From JBEICQ01 sp046297395 (GTDB taxonomy: Bacteria; Bacteroidota; Bacteroidia; UBA4408): a DNA stretch of 32,386 nucleotides. The notes beneath the pieces are model-generated. The model was not told where the DNA came from. It saw only the letters and a program-made list of their open reading frames with translations, and ran no database searches. The stretch is taken from contig JBKCNM010000023.1 in NCBI GenBank assembly GCA_046297395.1, positions 1 through 32,386 of the forward strand, written 5' to 3'. Both the position numbers and the translations under genes were made by a program. Each line of letters opens with the position of its first letter. Within the stretch, counting starts at the first letter, position 1. Below, piece after piece: positions 1 through 6,522 of the stretch.

Positions 1-156
1 CCCAATTTTCGCCCATAATCAATATAAACACCCTCAAAAAAATATCCCCATAAACATTTCATCCGTCTTTCATCACCGCCGCTTAAAATCCATGCCAAAA
101 GCCTCCTTCCTCAAAACTGATTTTTTCGGCTCATAAATCAATCTTATTATTGTAGC

Positions 157-1128
157 ATGGATCTAATTTCAACCATGGGCGCAAGCCTCCTCTCTCCCAT
201 GGTCCTCTCCTTTGCCCTGGGCATCCTCGCCACGCTCGTTAAAAGCGACCTCAAGTACCCCGAAGGCATGTATATGGGCCTCACCATCTACCTGCTTTTC
301 TCCATCGGCCTCAAAGGGGGTGTAAAACTCTCCGCCGTTTCTCCATCAGAAATCATGATGCCTACCATAGCAGCACTTGCCATGTGCATCATCATTCCCC
401 TGCTCTCTTATTTCCTGCTCAAGAGCATCGGAAAAATGAAAACCGTTGACGCCGCTGCCATCGCCGCCCATTTTGGTTCTGTTTCTGCCGTTACTTTTAG
501 CGAAGGCACCGCCTTCCTTGATCTGATCAAAGTACCTTACGAAGGCTACATGCCGGCTATCGTGGCCATCATGGAAATGCCGGCCATCCTCATTGCTATC
601 TTTCTTGCCAAACGCTCCATGTCCGACACCGAAGGAAGCATGGGCAAGGTGGTGCATGAACTATTCACCAACAAGGGAAGCCTGCTTCTCATCGGCGGTA
701 TTCTCATCGGGTTTGCCACCGGTAAAAAAGGATTCGAACAGGTATCTCCCCTCTTCGAAGGATTGTTTCGAGGCATGCTCTGTCTCTTTTTGCTCGAAGT
801 AGGTCTGGTTACTGGCAGGCGTTTATTCGAACTAAAAAAAGCCGGTGCTTTTCTTTTTATTTACGCCCTTTTCATGCCCTTTGTGCACGCCGCTGCCGGC
901 ATCTATGCCGCCCATTGGGCAGGACTCAGCATGGGCGGTGCTACGCTCTTTGGCATCCTCTGCTCCAGCGCCTCTTATATTGCTGCTCCGGCTGCCGTTC
1001 GCCTTGCCATTCCTGAAGCCAATCCTACCTATTACCTCACCGCCAGCCTGGCCATCGCCTTCCCCGTGAATGTAACCATCGGCATCCCGCTCTATCTGAA
1101 CATGGCACAATACATCTATTCGATATGA
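157..1128 (+). CDS. sbtA: SbtA-type sodium-dependent bicarbonate permease
   Basis: Integral inner-membrane transporter of the SbtA family (DUF897), which in cyanobacteria takes up HCO3- with Na+. The 323-residue product is hydrophobic nearly throughout, with about ten predicted membrane segments in two halves. Recognisable family signatures are LFSIGLKGGVKLS near residue 50, AAIAAHFGSVSAVTFSEG near residues 102-119 and the MPAIVAIMEMPAI stretch near 132-144, which sit at the substrate-binding elements in SbtA structures. The ATG at 157 is the first start and gives the usual N-terminus. The stop overlaps the SbtB-like start by 4 bases (ATGA), so the pair is probably translationally coupled. 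In a heterotroph the likely role is to supply bicarbonate for carboxylases or pH balance; this is inference. Family assignment is firm; substrate is not proven. Confidence 0.88.
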   Translation: MDLISTMGASLLSPMVLSFALGILATLVKSDLKYPEGMYMGLTIYLLFSIGLKGGVKLSAVSPSEIMMPTIAALAMCIIIPLLSYFLLKSIGKMKTVDAAAIAAHFGSVSAVTFSEGTAFLDLIKVPYEGYMPAIVAIMEMPAILIAIFLAKRSMSDTEGSMGKVVHELFTNKGSLLLIGGILIGFATGKKGFEQVSPLFEGLFRGMLCLFLLEVGLVTGRRLFELKKAGAFLFIYALFMPFVHAAAGIYAAHWAGLSMGGATLFGILCSSASYIAAPAAVRLAIPEANPTYYLTASLAIAFPVNVTIGIPLYLNMAQYIYSI

Positions 1129-1433
1129 ACCGATTAGTTCCGGTGAAAATGCTCACCATCATCGCACTCGATTCCCTTGAACAACGACTCATCGATGACC
1201 TCAAAGCCTGCGGAATCAAAGGCTACACCATCAGCGAAGTGCAGGGCGAAGGACTTCACTCCCGCCACATGAGCGACTGGGAAGGAAGAAACATCAAAAT
1301 AGAAACCCTTGCCCGAGAAGAAGTTCTGGCCAACATCTTGGATTTGCTGGGCAACAAATATTTCGACAAATACAGCATCATCGCCTTTGTAAGTACAGTT
1401 GAAGTGCTGCGAAGAGAACGATTCCTGTCTTGA
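1125..1433 (+). CDS. sbtB: SbtB-like PII-family signalling protein
   Basis: PII-like (ferredoxin-fold) regulator expected to form a trimer that binds SbtA from the cytosol and gates it in response to adenine nucleotides. The 102-residue product has the T-loop region GIKGYTISEVQGEGLHSR (about residues 30-47), the ENIK-like strand RNIKIETLA (about 55-63) and the C-terminal strand SIIAFVSTVEVLRRERF (about 84-100), all matching SbtB layout. It stops right after that strand, so it lacks the C-terminal two-cysteine loop (CGPxGC) that many cyanobacterial SbtB proteins carry. ATG overlaps the sbtA stop. The next ORF begins 11 bases downstream. Adjacency to sbtA is the strongest argument for the name. 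Confidence 0.85.
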   Translation: MNRLVPVKMLTIIALDSLEQRLIDDLKACGIKGYTISEVQGEGLHSRHMSDWEGRNIKIETLAREEVLANILDLLGNKYFDKYSIIAFVSTVEVLRRERFLS

Positions 1434-1444
1434 TTTTTTTTATC

Positions 1445-2068
1445 ATGCCCGCTTTACCCGATCCTGCTTCCTCTCCCTCCCCCAAAATGCTCGAACACCA
1501 TTGGCAGCAGGGACTTTCCTTTCCTGCCTACATGCAGGGCATGCAGAACATTATTCATCAGCAGAAAACGCTCGACAACCCTCCTCTTGTCGATAAATTC
1601 CAATACTATATCCTCAATCAACAGCGCTCCCAAAGATTACTCAAAACCTATGTTGTGTCTGCGCAGCTTTCATCGCTGCTCAAACAGGTAGAGCCCCAGC
1701 ATTGGCTCATTATTACAGAATACTGGTGCGGCGATTCAGCACAAAACCTTCCACCTCTTTTCAAAATGAGCGAATGTTCCGAAGGCAGAATAAACATGCG
1801 TCTGGTGTTCCGCGATACCAATCCCCAACTCATCGAAGCCTTTGCCACCGAAGGTGCCAAATCAATTCCAAAGGTGTTGATGCTCTCAAAAGATTTTACA
1901 TTAAAAGATATCTGGGGGCCCCGTCCGGCAGAGGCACAGGCATTGGTAAAATCCTTGAGGGCCGATCCTGCCACGCGTGATTTTTATGCCGACCGTCTAC
2001 ATCTCTGGTACGCACAAAACAAATGTCACATGCTTGAGCAGGAAATAGCCAATCTGCTTATGCAGTGA
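1445..2068 (+). CDS. Thioredoxin-family protein with WCGDS motif
   Basis: Cytosolic thioredoxin-fold protein of about 207 residues with no signal peptide. After an alpha-helical N-terminal part, the thioredoxin core starts near residue 86 (HWLIITEYWCGDSAQNLP). The usual CxxC is replaced by C95-G-D-S98, leaving one cysteine, and the cis-proline appears as SIP142KVLML. Bacteroidota have a common thioredoxin-like family (PF14595-type) in which WCGDxAQ is normal, so the missing second cysteine is probably a family trait rather than decay. An in-frame TTG exists at 1430, but the ATG at 1445 is preferred. It is the third gene of the sbtA-sbtB operon, 11 bases after sbtB. The exact function is unknown; one-cysteine chemistry or loss of redox activity are both possible. 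Confidence 0.8.
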   Translation: MPALPDPASSPSPKMLEHHWQQGLSFPAYMQGMQNIIHQQKTLDNPPLVDKFQYYILNQQRSQRLLKTYVVSAQLSSLLKQVEPQHWLIITEYWCGDSAQNLPPLFKMSECSEGRINMRLVFRDTNPQLIEAFATEGAKSIPKVLMLSKDFTLKDIWGPRPAEAQALVKSLRADPATRDFYADRLHLWYAQNKCHMLEQEIANLLMQ

Positions 2069-2126
2069 TGGACAAAGTGAAAATATTTTCCGGTAGTTCC
2101 TCAACGCTTTCACCCCAAATCCAATA

Positions 2127-2154
2127 AAAGAGGGATTACTTTACATCACTCTTT
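2127..2154. terminator. Possible bidirectional terminator between convergent genes
   Basis: An imperfect inverted repeat, AAAGAGGGAT with ATCACTCTTT (one mismatch), spans an 8-base loop. On the minus strand it is followed by TTTTATT. It lies between the end of the plus-strand thioredoxin-like gene and the end of the minus-strand ATPase gene, where a shared terminator would be expected. The T-tract on the plus strand is weak. Confidence 0.35.
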
Positions 2155-2228
2155 ATTCGCACTCAGCGTTTTTATTTGTTCCTTTTACTTGCCAACAACC
2201 ATGCGCACTTTATCTGTTTTTGCATGTT

Positions 2229-3680
2229 CTAGGTATACTGTGACTTCTCAATCAGGGTATTTCTTCCAATGGTGTATGCATAAAGTGAGGCGGGCAGAAA
2301 GTGTAGTTTTACTTTGTTGATTTCCTTCATCCCCATTTTATCAATGGTAGTGACCAAGGCAGATTTCAATTTGTTTTTGGCACAAAATGTAAGTAAAGAG
2401 GTAAGTTCTTGGGGTTTCTCAAAATACCGGTTACTCCACTTTATTTCCAAAGCCCATGCGGGCTTAAAGCTATGTGAATGCAAACCAATCATATCCACTT
2501 CTCCCTGAAATCTTCCCTCCGTCCACCGTGCATACCATGGTTCAAACCATTCTCTTTGCAACCATTGTGCATAAATGGCTGTTTCAACCATTGCTCCCAT
2601 CAAAGCATCTGTGCCCTGCAAAGGCGTGAACAAAGCACTTCGGAGGGAAGGATTGGTGAGATAAAGTTTATAAAAATTAGCCCTCGCAAACTTCTTTGCA
2701 TTGTGGTCAATCCGATGGATAATTTTTATGAGAAAAGCTGCCTCCAGATATTGGATGTATTTCTTGATGGTTTCCTTTTTTACTCCACCGGAGGTCCTAC
2801 TTAAAGCTTCCGGAGAAAATTCCTGACCTGTATTATAGGCAATACTGATAAATAAGGAATTGAGTTCCCTCACATCCTGAATTCCATACAAACCCGGCAA
2901 ATCCCGCAACAACACTTTGTCAATGATGTCATTCTTAATAAATCGAGAGGGATTTGCCTGCATTTTTTCAGAAAAAATCACCTCAGGATACCCACCGTAA
3001 TTGATGTATTTTATAAAATGTTCATTGAGCAAGGCCATGTTGGTGGAATCAAAAAACTCCGTTGCATTACCGCTCCAGTCAATCTTGGTAGGAATAATCA
3101 GGTGGTGAAGCTTCAATAAATGAATGTATTCATTAAAAGTGAGTGGTGGCAACATGAAATCAGTAAATCTGCCGGCACCACTCTCGGTGCTTTTCAGTTT
3201 AAGGGCCGCCGCTGCTGAGCCCGATACCACAAACTTGGTATGAGGATAACTATCCACCAGGCTTTTCAAGTGTACTTCCCATCCACCCAAATATTGAATC
3301 TCATCAAAAAACATGTAGTATCCTTTGGCATTTTTTCTTCCACTTGCCTTTAAGCAGGCTTTAAACAATTGCTCAAGAGAGATATTATTAAAAAAAGGAT
3401 TTTCAATGGATACGAATGCAATCTGATGGGGATGGACACCTTCTCTAATCAGGCGGTGAATGGTATGGTACAACATCACGGTTTTACCCACCCTTCGGGG
3501 CCCCATTAAAATAACGGCGCGCCTCAGCGAAAGATCTTCCACCAATGGATAAAACAAATCAAAATACAGTCTCTCCTGCATCTGCAAATAGTCTTCTTCA
3601 ATCTTACCCGTGGCCCACCAGGGGTTTTCCTGTGTGAGCCTCTCCGTAATTTGCTCATTTGTTAAAGGTAGCAGTCCCAT
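2229..3680 (-). CDS. AAA ATPase with DUF4143 C-terminal domain
   Basis: Stand-alone P-loop ATPase of the AAA_14/DUF4143 type, common and often single-copy in Bacteroidota and archaea; physiological role unknown. Of 483 residues, the first ~240 form the ATPase: Walker A GPRRVGKT (60-67), Walker B YYMFFDEIQY (121-130, D126/E127) and a sensor-like VVSGSAAA (151-158). The C-terminal DUF4143 half contains a PD-(D/E)xK-like pattern, E394-V-D396 ... LE412-I-K414, which suggests a nuclease fold, active or relic. ATG at 3680 gives a plausible N-terminus, and a TACATTTG box lies 18 bases upstream. No toxin, antitoxin or mobile gene is adjacent, so context gives no help. The gene is flanked on both sides by terminator-like hairpins and appears monocistronic. 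Confidence 0.85.
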   Translation of the reverse strand: MGLLPLTNEQITERLTQENPWWATGKIEEDYLQMQERLYFDLFYPLVEDLSLRRAVILMGPRRVGKTVMLYHTIHRLIREGVHPHQIAFVSIENPFFNNISLEQLFKACLKASGRKNAKGYYMFFDEIQYLGGWEVHLKSLVDSYPHTKFVVSGSAAAALKLKSTESGAGRFTDFMLPPLTFNEYIHLLKLHHLIIPTKIDWSGNATEFFDSTNMALLNEHFIKYINYGGYPEVIFSEKMQANPSRFIKNDIIDKVLLRDLPGLYGIQDVRELNSLFISIAYNTGQEFSPEALSRTSGGVKKETIKKYIQYLEAAFLIKIIHRIDHNAKKFARANFYKLYLTNPSLRSALFTPLQGTDALMGAMVETAIYAQWLQREWFEPWYARWTEGRFQGEVDMIGLHSHSFKPAWALEIKWSNRYFEKPQELTSLLTFCAKNKLKSALVTTIDKMGMKEINKVKLHFLPASLYAYTIGRNTLIEKSQYT

Positions 3681-3698
3681 TTTTGCTTATATACACCA

Positions 3699-3706
3699 CA
3701 AATGTA
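3699..3706 (-). promoter_or_regulatory. -7 box upstream of the DUF4143 ATPase gene
   Basis: On the minus strand this reads TACATTTG, an exact match to the Bacteroidota -7 consensus TAnnTTTG, ending 18 bases before the ATG. No clear TTTG -33 element is seen at the usual distance. Confidence 0.5.
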
Positions 3707-3948
3707 TAAATAAACTCTTTTAAATGTGCTTATTTTTACATTTTATGTTACTCTAAACAATTTTATCCGTTTTTTAAACCTTATTTATACAATATTCCCA
3801 CATCAGTATTACCGATTTCGCCTCCGGTTTCCAAAGACAATGACATCGAATTTTACATGATGAAGTTGAGCCACCTCAACTTTTCTTACCAAAAAAGTAA
3901 ACCCATAATCAGAATCGCATAGTTTGGTGTTGATGTAAGTCCGGCAAC
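3707..3948. other. AT-rich intergenic stretch without a gene
   Basis: Together with its flanks this is about 318 bases between the ATPase gene and rpsA with no credible ORF in either direction. It contains one perfect hairpin at 3863-3882 (AAGTTGAG, loop CCAC, CTCAACTT) followed on the plus strand by TTCTT, which may be a weak terminator or a relic. Otherwise I see only AT-rich sequence. Confidence 0.6.
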
Positions 3949-3981
3949 AAAAAAAAATCCCGCCTTTATGGCGGGATTTTT
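3949..3981 (-). terminator. Rho-independent terminator of rpsA
   Basis: Perfect 12-base inverted repeat AAAAATCCCGCC / GGCGGGATTTTT with the 5-base loop TTTAT (3953-3981). On the rpsA strand the hairpin is followed by nine T residues (3949-3957 read in reverse). It lies 17 bases past the rpsA stop codon. This is the strongest terminator in the window. Confidence 0.92.
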
Positions 3982-3998
3982 CCTTAGAGTGAGAAACT

Positions 3999-5795
3999 TT
4001 ATTCGTCCCCCTGCTTATCGCTGTTTTTATTGAGTTCTTCCTTTAAAGCAGCAAGTGCAGAAATGTCTCCGAGGGTAGTTTTTTCCAAGGAATCTTTCAT
4101 GCGTTTTACGGTCTTTTTGGTTGACTCAGCCTCAGACTTTCTATCCTTCTCAACTTTTTCCTTTTCATAACCAATGGCATCGTCATTGATTTTGCTGTGA
4201 GAAAGAAGGATTTTCTTGGATTCCTTGTTGAACTCAAGAACCTTGAATGCAAGGTTATCCTCCACGCGGGCAGTTGTTTTATCGGCTTTTTGCAAATGAC
4301 GCACAGGTGCAAAACCTTCAACACCATAAGGAAGGGCAATCACACCACCTTTATCATTGATGCTGATTACGGTTCCTTGGTGCACACTTCCTACGCCAAA
4401 TACAGTTTCAAACACATCCCATGGATTTTCTTCAAGCTGTTTGTGACCCAAACTGAGTTTGCGGTTTTCGAGGTCAAGCTCAAGAACTTTTACCTCAATT
4501 TTGTCACCCACCTTACAGAACTCCGAAGGATGCTTGATTTTCTTGCTCCAGCTAAGGTCTGAGATGTGGATTAATCCGTCAACACCTTCTTCCATCTCCA
4601 CAAAAATTCCGAAGTTGGAAAAGTTACGAACGGTTGCAGTGTGCTGTGTTCCCACAGCATACTTGGCAGCTACTTTTGCCCATGGATCCTCGCTGAGTTG
4701 CTTGATGCCAAGAGACATTTTGCGCTCGTCGCGATCGAGGGTAAGCACCACCGCTTCAATTTCATCACCTACTTTCAAGAAATCCTGTGCTGTGCGCAAA
4801 TGCTGGCTCCAGCTCATTTCTGATACATGGATCAAACCTTCCACTCCGGGAAGAATTTCCGCAAATGCACCGTAGTCGGCAACTACTACCACACGGCCTT
4901 TCACCTTGTCGCCCACATTCAGATTGGCATCAAGAGAGTCCCATGGATGAGGTGTAAGTTGCTTCAAGCCCAATGCGATGCGTTTTTTGCTATCATCAAA
5001 ATCAAGAATTACCACATTGATTTTGTCATCTATCTTCACAATTTCTTCAGGATGATTAATACGGCCCCAGCTAAGGTCTGTGATGTGAATCAAACCATCA
5101 ACACCGCCAAGATCTACAAACACACCATAAGAAGTTACATTTTTCACCACACCCTCAAGGATTTGTCCTTTTTCTAGTTTGCTGATGATATCTGCCTTCT
5201 GCTGTTCAATTTCTGCTTCAATGAGCGCCTTGTGTGAAACCACCACATTCTTGAATTCCTTGTTGATTTTCACCACCTTGAATTCCATGTATTTGCCTAC
5301 ATATACATCGTAGTCGCGGATGGGCTTCACATCAATCTGTGAACCTGGAAGGAATGCCTCAATACCAAATACATCGGCAATAAGTCCTCCTTTCGTACGA
5401 CATTTCACAAATCCACGGATGACCTCTTCTTTTTCTAGGGCTTCGTTGATACGATCCCAACTGCGCAACGCACGGGCTTTTTTGTGCGACAGTATCAACT
5501 GTCCGCTCTTGTCTTCCCTGCTTTCGATGTACACTTCGATCACATCGCCCGGCTTGAATTCAGGATTGTAACGCAATTCCGATTTGGCAACTACACCATC
5601 GGATTTAAAACCAATGTTCACCACCACATCTTTTTCACCGATGCTTACTATGGTGCCATCCATTACCTCATGTTCGGAAATGGTTTTTAAAGTGGTTTCA
5701 AACTGCGCTTCCATTTTGTCGCGCAACTCTTTGGAGTAAACTGTCTGCTTCTTGCCCAGTGCGCTCCAATCAAAATTTTCAATAAGTTCAGTCAT
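3999..5795 (-). CDS. rpsA: 30S ribosomal protein S1
   Basis: RNA-binding ribosomal protein that recruits mRNA to the 30S subunit, important in Bacteroidota where Shine-Dalgarno pairing is little used. The 598-residue product has six S1 (OB-fold) repeats at about residues 43-105, 125-189, 211-279, 298-366, 383-453 and 470-534; the middle four carry the GVDGLIHISDLSW-type core. A charged, lysine- and glutamate-rich tail of about 60 residues follows. Length and architecture fit Bacteroidota S1. The gene has its own promoter box, a roughly 75-base leader with a small hairpin, and a strong terminator, so it is a single-gene unit. Confidence 0.97.
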   Translation of the reverse strand: MTELIENFDWSALGKKQTVYSKELRDKMEAQFETTLKTISEHEVMDGTIVSIGEKDVVVNIGFKSDGVVAKSELRYNPEFKPGDVIEVYIESREDKSGQLILSHKKARALRSWDRINEALEKEEVIRGFVKCRTKGGLIADVFGIEAFLPGSQIDVKPIRDYDVYVGKYMEFKVVKINKEFKNVVVSHKALIEAEIEQQKADIISKLEKGQILEGVVKNVTSYGVFVDLGGVDGLIHITDLSWGRINHPEEIVKIDDKINVVILDFDDSKKRIALGLKQLTPHPWDSLDANLNVGDKVKGRVVVVADYGAFAEILPGVEGLIHVSEMSWSQHLRTAQDFLKVGDEIEAVVLTLDRDERKMSLGIKQLSEDPWAKVAAKYAVGTQHTATVRNFSNFGIFVEMEEGVDGLIHISDLSWSKKIKHPSEFCKVGDKIEVKVLELDLENRKLSLGHKQLEENPWDVFETVFGVGSVHQGTVISINDKGGVIALPYGVEGFAPVRHLQKADKTTARVEDNLAFKVLEFNKESKKILLSHSKINDDAIGYEKEKVEKDRKSEAESTKKTVKRMKDSLEKTTLGDISALAALKEELNKNSDKQGDE

Positions 5796-5817
5796 GATAA
5801 CTGATGTTGTTTTTGTA

Positions 5818-5837
5818 TCCTGCCTGGCGGTGCAGGA
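5818..5837 (-). promoter_or_regulatory. Hairpin in the rpsA leader
   Basis: TCCTGC and GCAGGA form a perfect 6-bp stem around an 8-base loop, 22 bases before the rpsA ATG. S1 is known to repress its own synthesis in other bacteria through its leader. Here only the potential hairpin is seen; an autoregulatory role is inference. Confidence 0.35.
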
Positions 5838-5879
5838 GGGGTTTTACATGTGCATTTTCCCCGCCCGGAAAAAGGGTTG

Positions 5880-5910
5880 CAAATGTAGGTCTACTTATAT
5901 GCAAAACAAA
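5880..5910 (-). promoter_or_regulatory. Promoter of rpsA
   Basis: Minus strand carries TTTG (5910-5907), a 19-base spacer and TACATTTG (5887-5880). This fits the Bacteroidota promoter form TTTG-N(about 17-23)-TAnnTTTG with both elements exact. It implies transcription starting near 5874 and a leader of about 75-80 bases. Confidence 0.75.
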
Positions 5911-5995
5911 CTAATGTTGTTTGGCTCATGATTTTTTTCGAGAAGAAACTGCTTGAACAAGGAATTATTTTGTTTTCTTTGCAGGCGTTTTTTTT

Positions 5996-6070
5996 CGGGG
6001 CGTAGCGTAGTCCGGTCATCGCGCCTGGTTTGGGACCAGGAGGTCGCAAGTTCGAATCTTGCCGCCCCGA
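5996..6070 (+). tRNA. tRNA-Pro (anticodon TGG)
   Basis: Cloverleaf folds by eye. The acceptor CGGGGCG pairs fully with CGCCCCG, the anticodon arm is CCTGG-TTTGGGA-CCAGG giving anticodon TGG, and the T-arm is GCAAG-TTCGAAT-CTTGC. The discriminator is A at 6070. CCA is not encoded; the next bases are CTT. Confidence 0.95.
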
Positions 6071-6138
6071 CTTTCTGAAGAGCCTGCAGGCCTTATCCGG
6101 CAAAGGATGGCAAATGGATACCCTCCATTCAAAAGCGG

Positions 6139-6215
6139 GGTCCCGTAGCTCAGCTGGACAGAGCAACAGCCTTCTAAGCTGTGGGTCATTGGTTCGAATC
6201 CAATCGGGATCACCA
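6139..6215 (+). tRNA. tRNA-Arg (anticodon TCT)
   Basis: The acceptor GGTCCCG pairs with CGGGATC (one G-T), the anticodon arm ACAGC-CTTCTAA-GCTGT gives TCT, and the T-arm is ATTGG-TTCGAAT-CCAAT. The mature body ends at A6212 and is followed directly by an encoded CCA (6213-6215), unlike the two neighbouring tRNAs. A terminator follows 9 bases later. Confidence 0.95.
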
Positions 6216-6224
6216 CAAAACTGA

Positions 6225-6248
6225 AGCACCTGAATCAGGTGCTTTTTT
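6225..6248 (+). terminator. Terminator after tRNA-Arg(TCT)
   Basis: Stem AGCACCT / AGGTGCT with loop GAATC, followed by a run of six T. It probably ends a tRNA-Pro/tRNA-Arg transcript. Confidence 0.8.
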
Positions 6249-6327
6249 CTTGCCTGTTGCCTCCCCAACAAACATTTTTTTTTCGCCCATTACCCAATCT
6301 ATCATCAGATGATTTAAATAAATAAAA

Positions 6328-6350
6328 ATGCCGAAACGGTGTTTCGGCAT
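6328..6350 (-). terminator. Terminator of tRNA-Arg(CCT)
   Basis: Perfect 10-base inverted repeat ATGCCGAAAC / GTTTCGGCAT around a 3-base loop. On the minus strand the stem is followed by TTTTATTTATTT, which fits a rho-independent terminator 10 bases beyond the tRNA. Confidence 0.8.
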
Positions 6351-6360
6351 TCTGTAATCG

Positions 6361-6432
6361 TGGCCCCGGCGGGAATCGAACCCACATCAAAAGTTTAGGA
6401 AACTTCTATTCTATCCGTTGAACTACGGCGCC
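6361..6432 (-). tRNA. tRNA-Arg (anticodon CCT)
   Basis: On the minus strand the anticodon arm GAAGT-TTCCTAA-ACTTT gives CCT (first pair G-T). The T-arm is GTGGG-TTCGATT-CCCGC and the D-arm is GTTC/GAAT. The acceptor GGCGCCG pairs with CGGGGCC except for a G4-G69 mismatch. Discriminator is A; CCA is not encoded. Confidence 0.93.
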
Positions 6433-6445
6433 CCTTTGAGCGCGG

Positions 6446-6453
6446 CAAATGTA
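6446..6453 (-). promoter_or_regulatory. -7 box upstream of tRNA-Arg(CCT)
   Basis: Minus strand reads TACATTTG, exact for TAnnTTTG, 13 bases before the tRNA 5' end. No matching TTTG -33 at the normal spacing. Confidence 0.5.
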
Positions 6454-6522
6454 GTATTTTTTACTCAACTTTTCGGTCTGCCTGCCCCCTCCACTTTGCC
6501 CCAATTTGGCTACCTTAACGCC

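Noticed and set aside
3863..3882. Hairpin AAGTTGAG/CTCAACTT as a rpsA or ATPase terminator
   Set aside because: rpsA already has a much stronger terminator, and this hairpin lacks a T-run on the minus strand; kept only as a note in the intergenic entry.
5891..6271. Open frames on both strands over the tRNA-Pro/tRNA-Arg region
   Set aside because: They translate tRNA sequence (GGTTCGAATCC-type T-arms give typical false peptides such as SSAGQSNSLLSCGSLVRIQSG) and have no independent support.
6418..6522. Upstream extension of the aminotransferase frame
   Set aside because: It overlaps tRNA-Arg(CCT); the ATG at 6523 gives a normal protein.
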